64,000 nt of DNA, from the NCBI GenBank assembly GCA_024138015.1, contig JAMXBB010000010.1:84543958-84607957 (forward strand), written 5' to 3'. The translations under genes and the position numbers were made by a program. The notes under the pieces were generated by a model, which saw only the letters and a list, made by a program, of their open reading frames with translations, ran no database searches and was not told the DNA's origin. The DNA comes from Lumnitzera littorea (lineage: Eukaryota > Streptophyta > Magnoliopsida > Myrtales > Combretaceae). This document shows positions 46,775 to 59,618 of the stretch, in pieces. The stretch's first letter is position 1. The number at the start of each line of letters is the position of its first letter.

Positions 46775-48558
46775 ATGCCCTTCTCCTCCTACCTCGGCAA
46801 AAGCCGCCGTGCGGGAGGAAATTGGGCCGCTACCACCACCAACAACCTACCTACAACCACCACTACATCAAAATCCAAACTTTCCTCTAGAAAATCACGT
46901 AAAAGACCAGTCTTTGTCAGTTTCCTTCTCACAAACATCTTCACACTTACAATAACTTTCTCTCTCCTTTTCTTCCTCCTAACAATTTTCCTGTACGGCA
47001 TCCCAAAACCCATTTCTTCTCACTTCAAGAACAGGCCTTATTCATCGCATAGATCATTCAAACTCAGAAAAGCAATTAATGGTTCTTCTTCTGACCTCTT
47101 TGGTGCTAAGGTTGATATAAGTACTAAAGAGTTGTATGATAAGATCGAGTTCTTGGACATTGATGGGGGTCCTTGGAAACAAGGATGGAGAATTGGTTAT
47201 AGAGGGAATGAATGGGATGGTGAGAAATTGAAAGTTTTTGTTGTGCCGCATTCTCATAATGATCCTGGTTGGAAACTTACAGTGGAGGAGTATTATGATA
47301 GACAGTCTAGGCATATTTTGGATACCATCGTTGAGACTCTTTCTAAGGTAAGCATGTAGTTTTTGTCAAATGATGTTGTGATTATTTTGATGCTTGGACT
47401 GGTATAAGATTACTTACTTGTTGGGATTCTTTTGAAATGAGTGATCAGTGATGTTATTGCCATTTAAGGAAGTACGATTTGCTTGATAGTGTGATTATTG
47501 CTATGTTATGGATGGATAAAATTTCCTTGCTTAATCGTCCAGATATTTTTCGTATACCATTGTTGAGACTCCTAAGTTCAGTGTATGGGGTTTTTCAAGC
47601 GTTGTAATTGTGTTTGTTTTGAATGATTTGGGATGTGTTGAATTGGTATAGGTTTAGATGCTTGAGCTGTGAGGATGGAACTTGGCATAGTTTGAACCAT
47701 TTCGGTAAATCTTCTTAGAATGGGTGTGTTATCAGAGGAAGCATTGCTGTTTAAGGGAATGGATTTGGTTAAATGGATCTATCTAGTGATTATTATGATG
47801 TCAAGTTATCATAGTAACTACATGGACTGGTGGTTATGTTTGGACAAAACTTCCCCGTCATTTGTGTACCTGTCTGTGTCTTCACTTCACATATGCTACT
47901 GTGTATGATGGATGTTGAATTTGGATCCCACTTTCTGCGTCTTTTGTCACATGTGAATGGTGAGATATGAACGAGAGCATCGAATTGAGAGATGAACGTT
48001 TTGTTTATTATATTTGGTTGTATATGAGAAATAGTGTGGGCATGTTTCTGGTGAGCTCTTTAGTGAGACTCTTTCTATGTATAGGTTATTGGAGTTTAGA
48101 ATTGTATTGAAAAATAATGTACTTTGAAGTGTTTTGATCTTTCAGATGCTTTCCAATTAATTGTAATTAATTTTGTCTTTGCAAGTCCTAGGTATCTTCG
48201 TTCTATGGATACTATTTGGTTTTCTAGTTGACATTGCACTTTGAAGTCTAGGCAAATTTGAACATTGAAAATATTGCAGGATTCTAGGCGGAAGTTTATT
48301 TGGGAAGAGATGTCATACTTGGAGAGGTGGTGGAGGGATGCTTCAGATGAGAAAAGAGAATCTTTCACAAACTTGGTAAAAAATGGGCAACTGGAAATTG
48401 TGGGTGGTGGTTGGGTAATGAATGATGAGGTAATGTTGTTTGTTAGGAAATAGATGATGAGTGCAAGATTTCATTTTCATAGTTTAGTTGATAAAACTTG
48501 TGTTTCTTCATTGATGCAGGCAAATTCACATTACTATGCCATCATTGAACAGGTTCAG

Positions 48559-48597
<39 letters not shown>

Positions 48598-51500
48598 TGC
48601 ATGTGCCCGTGTTTGTGTTAAACAATTAATCTAAATTCCACCTTCTCGCATGCATCTTGTGTAACTAGCATTGACTGAAAGATCAAATAATTGAGGAAAA
48701 ATGATGAAATTGCAATCATATTCACCTTTTTGAATGGATCTAGTGGTTAATATCTTTTGAAGTGCCATCAACATGCTATTCCATAGTCACAGGGTAGTGA
48801 ATAACTATATTTATAGCAGCTTGCTATGATAAGTAGGCTGGTCTTTTGGTTTGCTGTTTGGAAAGTCAGGGTTGTTATCAGTTTCATTTATAGGTATGTG
48901 GCCAGCATTCAACTTTATAATAATGTAGCTGTCTGATAAGCAGAGTAGGTAGGCATTTTGGTGTTACAAATGCTGAATAAAGGCTTTGTACTGATTGTGT
49001 ACAGGGATCAACCGTAAATCATCTTAAAGTACGGCCTGGCAAGGTTGTCGGTTCTTTTTGGTTGCTGTATAAGATTACTGCATCCATAAATATCCTTTAT
49101 ATGAAAAGACTTTTCTAGATGTCATCATGAAATTGCATTGGCTATGAGATTGAGCAAGGTGCAGGGTATAAGAGCAAGGAAATTTTCTTGGAAAAGAAAA
49201 TGCTTATAAAGAATTGCATTGTGCACATCTCACTTGATCACATGTGGACTGCCTATGTCAAGTAAAATTCTTGTAATTGCTAGAATTGGTTGAGCATCTG
49301 CTCATTGATTTTGTGTAAGGAAAGCAAAGTTTAGATGTTAAGAACTGGGTGCTAGGTAGCATGTCAACAAGAACGAGTTGCTTTTCAATGTAATAGTATT
49401 GAAGGATGTGAGTGTGGTTGTGGCTCAGAGACAAGCCTCACGGTAGAGTTGATTGTTGGAGGCACTAGATTTTTACATGGGCCATAGTGGGTGATGCACA
49501 TAGAAACACTTTTCAGGAGAGAAAGCTGGCAATAAAAGAGGTTATACAATTCTTGGGGATTGGCAGCTGTTCATTGATGGCAGATAGCATTAGTTGGAGG
49601 TTCACTACTTTTTATTTTTCATGGAACGATGCATTATTTAGTTGCTTATTTCACATGAGAACTGTTTTATGGAGGGAGGACAGGATGATGAGAATAAGAT
49701 AAAAAAGCCACAAGCGCTGATGGCCTATTTTCAAGTCTAGAGCTGCTTGAATAAGTACAGAATTGATCTTGACTTAGTGGTGTATAACAATCTTAAGGTT
49801 GTTCAATGCTGGTGCATTGAAAGCCATTTACCAGATACTACAGATGGAATTATGGTGTGACAAAGTAACCAAATACCTACATGTATTTGGGTATGTTAAG
49901 TCACTGAAGACAAAAGGCCATCACATGTTTGGTTTAGAGAGAAGAATGGTCTTTCCACAAGCTCGTAAATGGTATGAGCTTGTTGTATAGATTCAAGTAT
50001 ATTGACATGCTTGCTTAACATAAAAGCATAGTAGTTGAAGTTAGCAGTACGTTAAGAGTTTGTTGTATGACTGTTCAGGCTAACAAGTGATTACATAATA
50101 ATTGTAGTTGAACTAGCATCATTTACATCGTTCTGTAGTTATAGGCTTGCTTGGATTGTCTTCTTCTTCAATAGAAATATTACAAAAAGAAATATAAGAG
50201 AAGTGTAAAAAATTGTAAAAGGACTAGTTATATGGTAAATATGGTGACTGCGGGTAGAAGAAGATTGGAAAGTAGAGATGTGGTTATTTCGAAACAGAAT
50301 ATCCTGGTATGAAGAATTTATCAATTGGAATGACAACTTTAGTCATTTCTGTTGTAAAACTCTAAGAAATTGAGTGTGAAAAGGACTCATTTTATAAGGC
50401 TACCTTTGGTATTTTGTTTTGGTATGGGTATATATGGGTTTTTACTTGTATCTTGTTTTGAGCTTTAAAACTGGTGCCAAAAAATGAACCAAAAGATTGA
50501 GAAAAGGATGTATGCAACAAAGCCATAGGCTTATAAAATCTTTTGGATAGATTTGCAAAATTTATGACAATGCTTAGAGGAGTTTTTTATGGATATCTCT
50601 GGCTATAGGTGCTAAATTTAAATATGTTTGTTGATATGGGAATTTGAAGAGATAAGAAATATAAATACGTTTGAAGGAATGGAAACCTCACTATAATATG
50701 CCAAACCTTATCGAGAAAAAATTATCGGAGATAATTTTAAGATCTTTTCCCTTTCTTTCAATGATTTGTATCTTTTCTCGTTTTATTTTCTTAAACTTTT
50801 TTTAAGGATGAAACTTGAAATGCTATAATTAGCCTTCCTGATTAACTCTAGACATGGCTTATGGTTTAGTGGATGACATAGAAGTTATAGGTAGTATATT
50901 GAGGTTAATTTGCCATAACTGGGTGAAACTGTGAATTCACAAGTCTGAGTGGACGTACCTACGCACTGTATCCTAGATAATGAAAAGTTGGAAGAGAATT
51001 ATGCTGGTGAAAGCTAGGTGTTAGCAGACAATGATTGTTTGGTAATGCACCTATCCCCATTCTTATAGTAGAAGTCACAACACATATTCTCGGTGATGCC
51101 AGATATCTCGGTAGCTGTCACCATATTTGAGGGTAAAAAAAAGGGGTGTGGAATTGCACTGGATGGAATCTCATTGGTACTGCTTGTCAGTGAATGCCTC
51201 TTTGGAGTTTTTTTTTTCCTTTTCTCTTTTTTTCTCTCCTCTTGTTTGTGGTTATGTGGTTTTGGTTTTCATTGTCTTCAAACTAATATTTCTTTCTATT
51301 CTCTTTAATCGATCTATTAGATGACAGAGGGAAATATGTGGCTGAATGACACCATTGGAGTCATCCCTAAAAATTCCTGGGCCATAGATCCATTTGGTTA
51401 CTCACCTACAATGGCATATCTTTTACGCCGTATGGGTTTTGAGAATATGCTTATCCAAAGGACCCACTATGAGCTGAAAAAAGAACTTGCTTTACATAAA

Positions 51501-54056
51501 AACTTGGAATATTTTTGGCGCCAGAGCTGGGACGGTGAGGAATCAACTGACATTTTTGTCCATATGATGCCATTTTATTCATATGATATCCCACATACTT
51601 GTGGGCCAGAGCCTGCTATTTGTTGTCAGTTTGACTTTGCTCGAATGCATGGATCATTTTATGAACTCTGCCCCTGGGGACTGCATCCTGTAGAGACCAC
51701 CAAGGAAAATGTGAAGGAGAGGGCTCTATTACTACTTGATCAGTACAGAAAGAAGTCAACACTTTATAGAACAAATACACTTTTAGTTCCACTTGGAGAT
51801 GATTTTCGCTATGTCAGCGTTGATGAGGCTGAAGCTCAGTTCAGGAATTACCAATTGTTATTTGATTACATAAACTCTAATCCGAGCCTGAATGTGGAAG
51901 CAAAGTTTGGTACACTGGAAGACTACTTTCGCACTGTCCGGGAAGAGGCTGAAAGAATTAATTATACAAAACCTAATGAGACTGGTTCTGTTCAAATTGG
52001 TGGTTTTCCATCTTTAGCTGGAGACTTCTTCACTTATGCTGATAGGCAGCAAGACTACTGGAGTGGTTATTATGTTTCAAGACCCTTTTTCAAGGCTGTT
52101 GATCGGGTTCTCGAGCAAACACTTCGTGCTGCTGAAATGATGATGGCTTTTTTGCTTGGATATTGTCAGAGAGCTCAATGTGAAAAATTGCCAGTAGGTT
52201 TCTCTTACAAATTGATAGCTGCGAGAAGGAATTTAGCTCTCTTTCAGCATCATGATGGTGTCACTGGTACTGGAAAGGATCATGTGGTTCGGGACTATGG
52301 AACACGTATGTATATTTCCTTACAAGACCTGCAGATCTTCATGTCTAAAGCCATTGAAGCACTGCTGGGCATCCGTCATGATAAATCTGATCAACTACCT
52401 GCCCAATATGAGCCGGAACAGGTGAGATCTAAATATGATGCTCAGCCTATTCATAAAATAATTAGTGTTCATGAAGGAACTGCATACTCAGTGGCTTTCT
52501 TCAATCCATTGGAACAAAGGAGAGAGGAAATTGCTATGGTGGTGGTTGACAAGCCTGATGTTGCTGTATTGGACTCTAATTGGACTTGTGTGCAAAGTCA
52601 ACTATCTCCTGAATTGCAACATCACAACAGCAAAATATTTACAGGGAAGCATCGGGTTCACTGGAAAGTCTCTGTTCCAGCCATGGGGCTACAGACATAT
52701 TATATTGCCAGTGGTTTTGTTGGATGTGAAAGGGCTAAGCCCGTGAAACTGAAATACTACTCAAAGTCCAATTCACTATCCTGCCCAGCACCGTACGCTT
52801 GCAAGCAGATAGAAGGTGGTGATGTTGAAATACAAAACAAGCAACAGACACTGACCTTTGATGTCAAGCATGGCTTCTTGAAGAAAATAAGCCATCATGA
52901 TGGTTTCCAAAATGTTGTAGGGGAAGAAATAGATTTATATTCCAGTAAAGGAAGCGGGGCTTATCTATTCAAACCAACTGGGGATGCAGAACCAATTGTT
53001 CAAGCTGGAGGAGTGATGCTAGTTTCTCAAGGACCCTTGATGCAGGAGGTCTACTCTTACCCAAAAACAGCGTGGGATGATTCTCCTGTCTCCCATAGCA
53101 CACGAATCTTTAACGTTGGAGATTCTGTACAAGAATTTGCCATTGAGAAGGAGCACCATGTTGAGCTACTTGGGAGTGAATTTAATGACAAGGAATTGAT
53201 AGTCAGATACAAGACAGATATCGACAATGATAAGGTTTTTTATTCTGATTTGAATGGATTTCAGATGAGTAGAAGGCAGTACTATGATAAGATCCCAATT
53301 CAAGGAAATTACTATCCCATGCCTTCTCTTGCATTTATGCAAGGAACCCAAGGTCGGCGTTTTTCTGTCCATTCAAGGCAGTCAATGGGTGCAGCAAGCA
53401 TTAAAGATGGCTGGCTGGAGATAATGCTAGATCGACGTTTGCTTAAAGATGATGGACGCGGTTTAGGGCAAGGAGTGCTGGATAATCGAGCAATGAATGT
53501 GGTATTCCATATTGTCTTGGAATCAAACATTTCTGCTATAAAAAGTCCAGCTTCCAGTTTGCCACCTTTAAGCCCGTCTCTTCTTTCCCATTCTATTGGT
53601 GCTCGTCTGAACTATCCATTGCATGCATTTATTTCCAAGAAACCGCAGGATGTGTCAGAGCGGCCTTCGTTAAAATTATTCTCTCCTTTAGCCAATCCTT
53701 TACCTTGTGATTTGCATATTGTAAGTTTGAAGGTTCCACGGCCTCTGAAATACTCTCAACAAGTTCCCGAGAATCCAAGGTTTGTTCTAACTTTGCAGAG
53801 GCGACACTGGGATCCCTCATTTTGTCGTAAGGGGAGATCAATGTGTACCAACGTGGCTGATGATCCTGTCAGCTTGTTCAACATGTTCAAGGGACTTGCA
53901 GTGCAAAATGCAAGAGCGATGTCTCTAAATCTTCTGCATGAAGATATGGAGATGCTTGGCTATGATGAACAGTCTACGGATGTTCAAGAAGGACATGTGC
54001 TCATTTATCCAATGGAGATCCAAGCTTACAAATTGGACTTGCGGCCCCAGGAATAA
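46775..54056 (+). CDS. GMII: Golgi alpha-mannosidase II (GH38), four exons
   Basis: Exons 46775-47347, 48280-48429, 48520-48552 and 51321-54056 join in phase 0 at GT-AG sites into 1163 codons; plant GMII is about 1170. The enzyme trims two mannoses from GlcNAc-Man5-GlcNAc2 after GlcNAc transferase I, leading to complex N-glycans in the Golgi (Arabidopsis HGL1). The N-terminus is a short basic cytosolic tail, one membrane segment (about residues 46-74), then a stem: type II topology. Zinc ligands fit H161 and D163 in HSHNDPGW, the nucleophile D275 in WAIDPFGYS, and a His in the HHDGVTGT motif (H562-H563). The acid/base Asp lies in PLGDDFRY (D412-D413). GH38 N-terminal, middle and C-terminal regions follow in order. 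The Met at 51321 is internal. No frame damage is visible. Confidence 0.96.
47348..48279 (+). other. GMII intron 1
   Basis: 932 bp with donor GTAAGC and acceptor TTGCAG, phase 0. T-rich with no feature of note; open frames in it are chance. Confidence 0.9.
48430..48519 (+). other. GMII intron 2
   Basis: 90 bp, donor GTAATG, acceptor GATGCAG, phase 0. A typical short plant intron. With intron 3 it isolates the 33-bp exon 3 (residues ANSHYYAIIEQ). Confidence 0.9.
48553..51320 (+). other. GMII intron 3, long
   Basis: 2768 bp, donor GTTCAG and acceptor CTATTAG, phase 0. A CT run of 32 bases (48562-48593) begins nine bases after the donor. The rest is unique-looking AT-rich sequence. Frames at 49487-49702, 49799-49990 and 51093-51324 show no protein similarity I recognise. 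No transposon ends were found, though the length suggests an old insertion. Confidence 0.85.
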
Positions 54057-54400
54057 CAAGAGTTAGTTAATTCCAGACGGGAAAATTTCTTAGAAAGCTC
54101 GATTTGCTGCACAGATGAGCAATGGGTGAATATGAACCCACATTATCAAAGTTATACATGCCGCTATTCATTCAGGAAGAGTTCACTACCGTCTTTATCA
54201 TGTACACATGGATGAATTGTGCTGGAGGAGGCAATACCCAGGAAGCGGCATGTCTTACTCCAACCGGTAGTATTCTGCTAGAAGATACAGCCATTCCCAG
54301 CTAATTTACCTATGAGATTTGAGATGTGCACCTGTTATGTATAAATATATATCTGTAGCCATTTTTGTTGTGCAAAATTTGTTTTTGCTCTGGAGGATAG
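54057..54400 (+). other. GMII 3' UTR
   Basis: The region after the TAA stop contains a plausible polyadenylation area around TGTATAAATATATATCTG (54338-54355), with T-rich sequence following. The cleavage site cannot be fixed from sequence alone. Confidence 0.5.
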
Positions 54401-57215
54401 CATGTTATTATTATTGCTATGCTAGGATAAAAGGAACACCATGGTGAGTGTAGTGTTGAGCATTTAAACAGTAAATTAGACCAATCATAGGCATACTTCC
54501 GTCTGGTCTTTGCTTTGGAATTTTGCCCGTCATGCCTTTTCCAGTTGTTGGGGGTAGACATGCACGGGTCCATGCCCCGTTGGGTCTTGGGTCGGACCTA
54601 TTGGTGGTGCGAGTCGATTGTCTGGGACCTGGTCCCACGGGGCTGGGCACCAAGTGAGCACAGTGAGTACTTTGTTTCTCTTATTCGGGTCGGTTGTCTT
54701 TCTCTTTTTAGAATGAGCACAGTTCTTTCTTTATGGGCTAACATTGGCAAAAACTAGACTTTTCAAAAGAAGAAGAGACAAGAATAAAGTGATACAAAGT
54801 TAGCAGGTACCGATATATGCTTTTGGCTAATTATAGGGAGTGGGAAGTCACATATGCTGTGCACAACTTTTGTTGCACTCATTATGTAAAATGTTAGTGA
54901 TAATTTTAAAATATTAGTTGAATTTTTGGGTTTTTTTTTAATATTATAAATGAAATTTGAAATTGTTAAAGGATATGGCCAATCAAATTTTATACGCTTA
55001 AGAGGTACATATTGGAGAATAAATGCTTGGTATCAAGTTAAAATAGACTATGGAACCTATTTTTAATGGTTCAATAGAAGATGAATATTGTGTAAAGCGG
55101 TATGAATATATGATGGCATTACATCTTTAGTATAACACTATTAGGTTTTGGTAAATTAGTGTGTTAAAAGCACAAAACATTTATCTCTTGGTGTGTAATT
55201 TTTATTTTCTATTTGAATCTAATATCATTTTCTATTTAGCATTACTAGATAAAGTTTATCTCGATTTGAACTACTAAAAATTTTATACTTTATTTAAACT
55301 TGATTTTAAACTTTTATCCTTTACTTTATGATGTGTAATCGAACTTTTATTTATCCAATTTACTGCCTCCATTATATTCATTAAGATTTCATGATAAATG
55401 CTTGTTGATTAAAAAGTAAATATAAATGATATGATAGGTAAAGTAGGGATTTGAGGAGCAAAAATTTAGTTGAGTATATCAAATAATAATTTTCAAAATT
55501 CAGATGTAAATTCAAATGTAGGATTGAATAGAATACCAATACTTAGGTAGGATTTTGACACTGTTAAAGAATGATACAGAGGGATTGTCAAAGGATTAGA
55601 AACGAGGAATCGATTCTAGAAGAATTGTCTATCGGGGTGTAATGGATGATGAATTTGAATAAATGAATCAAATCTCGAACTTAAAAGGTCCTCACTACTG
55701 AAGTCTAGAGAAAAAAAAAAGGAAGCAAGCATAAAAAATCAATAGGAAGTTAAAAGGAAATAATGGTCGATAATCACCATCAAAGCGCGTTGAATGAGAT
55801 GGATTAAGCTTGGTGTAGTGGTACTAATATAATAATGGACTTTACGGTAAAGACCTAAAATATTGAGTACATCGATGGAATCCGATTTATAATTGAGTTC
55901 ACTGAAAAAGGGTTTAAATTATGCTCGTAATGACATAGAGATTGAGTTAATATTAACAAGTCACAATGTAAAATTTGACTCACTAAAAGTTTCCAACTTA
56001 TAAACAACGTTCTTGGTTTATGTAGATCAAATACGAGGATATTTAAGTGGTGCTATTAGGAAACTATTTATATATATATTTTTTAATATATTACCTTTTG
56101 AGCCCATGCGTTAAACTGACTCTATTTATTTATTTTTTACTTCGTTTATGACAGGTATATTACATAATTATATTAATAGTTCCTATACAAAATAGTACTT
56201 ATAATTATACTGCAACAAATAAAAGCAATAAATTATAAAAGAAGTAGGTGGAAATCTATCGGCTGAGTCTCTTTCAATATCAAATCAACAGTATTCTTTT
56301 TTCTTTTGTATAAATAATTATAGGTAGACGACCGGGAATTTGTTATTATGTTATATTTGGTTTTCGTATATAAATGAATTCATCTTCGAAAAATTTCTAT
56401 CTATGATATGATTTGTTTATTAATTTTGTATGAATACCTCAACCCGTCACCTACCATGTCTCGTGTTAGGATTCAACCCGTTTATTACCTTTCCTAATTG
56501 TATACCAATTTGTTCAAAGTTACTTTTTAACCTCCATATTGGTTACTTATCAATAAAATTCTTGTATAAAATTCTTTTATGATTTCATATTTAATTAAGT
56601 GTTTTTCTTATTTGAAGTGTCATAAATACAATCAATTTCAAAATATAATGTACACAAATAATTAATCAAATAGATTATTGCTCATTTTTTACTAGCAACA
56701 ATTAATTATTAATTACTTATCAACTCTTTAATGATCTAAATAACTTAGAAAGATGAGACTAAGTTTTAATTGGTATGCTAATTATTATTTCATAACAATT
56801 ATATTACTTTTAAAGAACTTTGTCTAGAAAAGTTCACAATAGAAAACTTTAGAGTCTAAATCATCTATATATTGTTTCTGGTTTAGGCACATATTAAATT
56901 TAAGCAAGCTTCACAATCTACTTCTAATCCATTTAGTTTGATTCACTTGGTTTATTAAATGTTATAAAACAATTTGCAAGAAAAAGAAGATTTTCGGCAC
57001 GTTTATAATTTTCTGTTGGAGGTCTTAAATAAAATCAACAACAATAGATCATATGCCTAATTGGAGTCTGTTTAGTAATTCTCCCTAAGTTAAAAGAGAC
57101 AAGAATTTCTTACAAAAAGAAAATTTAGTTAAGAAGATGTGGTTCAAGTGGAGCTACATGGATATGGAAATGAGATAAAGAGAGAAAAAGGAATGGATTC
57201 TAGTTATAACTTAAT
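54401..57215. other. AT-rich intergenic DNA with a short GC-rich patch
   Basis: No gene supported. The patch at about 54545-54655 is unusually GC-rich (CATGCACGGGTCCATGCCCC, then GGGACCTGGTCCCACGGGGC) and contains inverted GGGACC/GGTCCC pieces. It may be a fragment of a GC-rich transposon end. The remainder to 57215 is low-complexity AT-rich sequence without visible repeat structure. Confidence 0.6.
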
Positions 57216-58243
57216 TAGGGATGTAAATAGGGTGAGTTTAGAATGAGTTATAGTAGCTCAAAACCTATCCCGTTACACTAGTAGGTTCCAAAGCGGTTTC
57301 AAAACCCTATATAATTTTTAACTCTATACCTAAAATCTATCTCGTTATCTTAATAGAGTACCTACTTTTCAACCTGCCAGACTTGTTTTTATATATGTAT
57401 ATATAGAGGCCAAATAACTATTTCTTCGTTTATTAATCATTACATGAGAAATTGATTTGTATTATTTACAAAACATGGATAACACGATGAGGATTAAGGA
57501 ATCCATTTGTTGTACCCTCATAGTTGTTAAAATCATGTGTCAAAAGTATGATTTTACGACTTTATGATTTTATAATATTTTTCATAATTAAAATGGACGT
57601 AAAATCATTTATATGTAAACTTTGACTAAAATTATAAACTTTTATATATGATTTTATATTGTACGGTTTTATTGATTTTATGTATTCAAATGAACAATAG
57701 AATCATAATTTTAACAACCATTCATTCTATGTATCTTGTCACGAAATTAGTGAAGCACTTAATAGTATTATTATACAATAAATTTGATGATCTACATAGA
57801 CTCTTCGGTATATTTTGATTTTAAGGATATGGCCAATGTTTGTATCAAATTTGTTATTTATTTAATTATTTCTCTCTATTGCATAATAAATACACAACCA
57901 TCTTATCTTAGTCAATAAAAAAAATCTTACATAGATACAAATACAAAATAATAAATGTGATCAAAGTTGTCATCAACCCTATTTTCATCTATTTATTATT
58001 TTAGGTATTATAAACTTTAGTTAATATTATATTATTAATTTATTATTTTTTTAATCGGATAATGGATTTTTTGTTTTTTTGTTTTAGATCCCATAACCCA
58101 TCCTAAAATTCTTAATGGGTTTTTAGCTATATCCTAAAACCCATCCCCAAACCTTACTAATTTCTATCTTATAAGGTTTTTGGCGGGTTGAGCGGTTTGG
58201 GTGGGTTGGGTACTCTATAACGTCCTGTTTAATTACATCCCTA
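57216..58243. mobile_element. Non-autonomous hAT element, 1028 bp
   Basis: The ends are inverted: TAGGGATGTAA at 57216 and its exact reverse complement TTACATCCCTA ending at 58243. They are flanked by AACTTAAT (57208-57215) and GACTTAAT (58244-58251), an 8-bp target duplication with one mismatch, as expected for hAT transposons. Subterminal sequence is rich in CCCAACCCACCC-type words on the right. There is no transposase frame, so mobility would need a related autonomous copy. Confidence 0.85.
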
Positions 58244-58251
58244 GACTTAAT

Positions 58252-59289
58252 GTCTTTTACTTTTTTGTTTTTGATTTTTTTTACTTTTTTTTTTCTATTA
58301 TTGCATCAGTAGAGAAAATGGAAAAAAAAAAAATAAATTAAAGAATGAAAATACAATTTTAATGTTAAATGGATTTGTGGGTCGAACTTGAACTTGTCTA
58401 CAGGACCTATTTATTTAAATGGGTCTATAAACGGATCTAGGATCTAGATAGGAACTCGAACGCGAATTTAATCATGTATAAACGGGTTTGATCCTTTTAG
58501 GTTTTTTGTTAATTTTTTTCATACATTAACCCATTTAAATTGTGTTTGATTCTATCTTGCTCGATTTCCAAATTGTTAGCTCTATATATAATTTTTTTTT
58601 TGTATTTTTGAAGAAAATATTATATGACCTCATTCCACAAAAGAGATTGAAGTTTTACTCTAAGTAACAAACCTTTAGGTGAAAAAAGTTAAATGAAATA
58701 AAAACTTATTTCTAATACTTTTGATTATTTATTTTTGAAAGGACATCACTTGAGTTCGTATATCTAATAGAGTATTTATAGTAAATTAATTTATAAAAAC
58801 TTTTCTTTGTATTATATAAATAATTGTAAAGTATCAAACAAAAAATTTCAACTATCTACTTTTATCAAATAGTAAATTTAGTTTAGCAGATACATATATT
58901 CCTTGTGCTTGATTTATTGAGAAGGTAAATGGTTTTGATATAAATAAAATATTTTCACCATTAATATATTGATGTATGTTCCTAAATTATTTTAACTATG
59001 GTATCAATTCTATTGTTCAATTACATAAATATAATACATACTTTATGTCAATAAGATTGTAGTTCTATATTTTTATGAAATGACGTGTTGTTTATAGAGA
59101 GTTAAAGTACTTCAAATTGTGGGAACGATGTGTCCTTCGGCAAAACATCATGTAAAGATTGCATATCCTATATAAGTACTATCATGCTAGACATGTTACT
59201 TGTATATATATAATTAAACCTAAAGAAAATAATTGCCACTAGTCAATATATTTTGTTAACGAAAATGTATAAGTAATGGAAAAAAATTG
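58252..59289. other. AT-rich intergenic DNA
   Basis: No gene or mobile element ends recognised. It includes an A-rich run near 58320-58333 and ends with AATTG directly before the copia LTR; that would be the left target duplication if the same 5 bases follow the 3' LTR outside the window. Confidence 0.6.
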
Positions 59290-59588
59290 TGTTACAGATA
59301 TTTATTTAACAGATAGTAGTTGGTTATAGTCAGTTAGCTAGCTATTAGTCAAAATTTTGGTTAGTTAGTTTTAATCGGTTAATTTTTCTGTTTTGGAAGT
59401 TTAGTTACGCGGGATTTGTATATAAGAGCTCTACACAGTGAACTTAATTAGTGAATTCTATTTTCAGCCTACTTCCTCTGCGCACATTCTTCTGCTCCTC
59501 TATTTCTCTGTTATTCACACATTCTTCTTCTTCTATTTCTTTAGTTGCTAGTTATAGAAATAATACATACAATTGAGATCAAGTAACA
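59290..59588 (+). repeat. Copia 5' LTR, 299 bp
   Basis: Begins TGTTAC and ends GTAACA, a perfect 6-bp terminal inverted repeat. The PBS starts at the very next base. A TATA box, TATATAA, lies at 59419-59425, and the downstream leader is CT-rich. Confidence 0.9.
59419..59425 (+). promoter_or_regulatory. Copia LTR TATA box
   Basis: TATATAAGAGCTC, followed about 25-35 bp later by CAGTGAACTTAATTAG, the likely start region. It is intact although the coding region is dead. Confidence 0.65.
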
Positions 59589-59600
59589 TGGTATCAGAGC
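59589..59600 (+). other. Copia primer-binding site (initiator tRNA-Met)
   Basis: TGGTATCAGAGC, the standard plant copia PBS complementary to the 3' end of initiator tRNA-Met, follows the LTR with no gap and no substitution. Confidence 0.95.
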
Positions 59601-59618
59601 ACTTTTGATTGATTGAAC

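Noticed and set aside
46789..47314. Minus-strand frames across GMII exon 1
   Set aside because: They are shadows of the plus-strand coding sequence, which has a recognisable protein.
51321..54056. A 911-codon frame as a separate gene starting at 51321
   Set aside because: The ATG follows a clear splice acceptor, and the catalytic H-x-D and membrane anchor lie in the upstream exons; it is exon 4 of GMII.
54122..54757. Short frames downstream of GMII
   Set aside because: They overlap the 3' UTR and a GC-rich patch, with no protein similarity or splice context.
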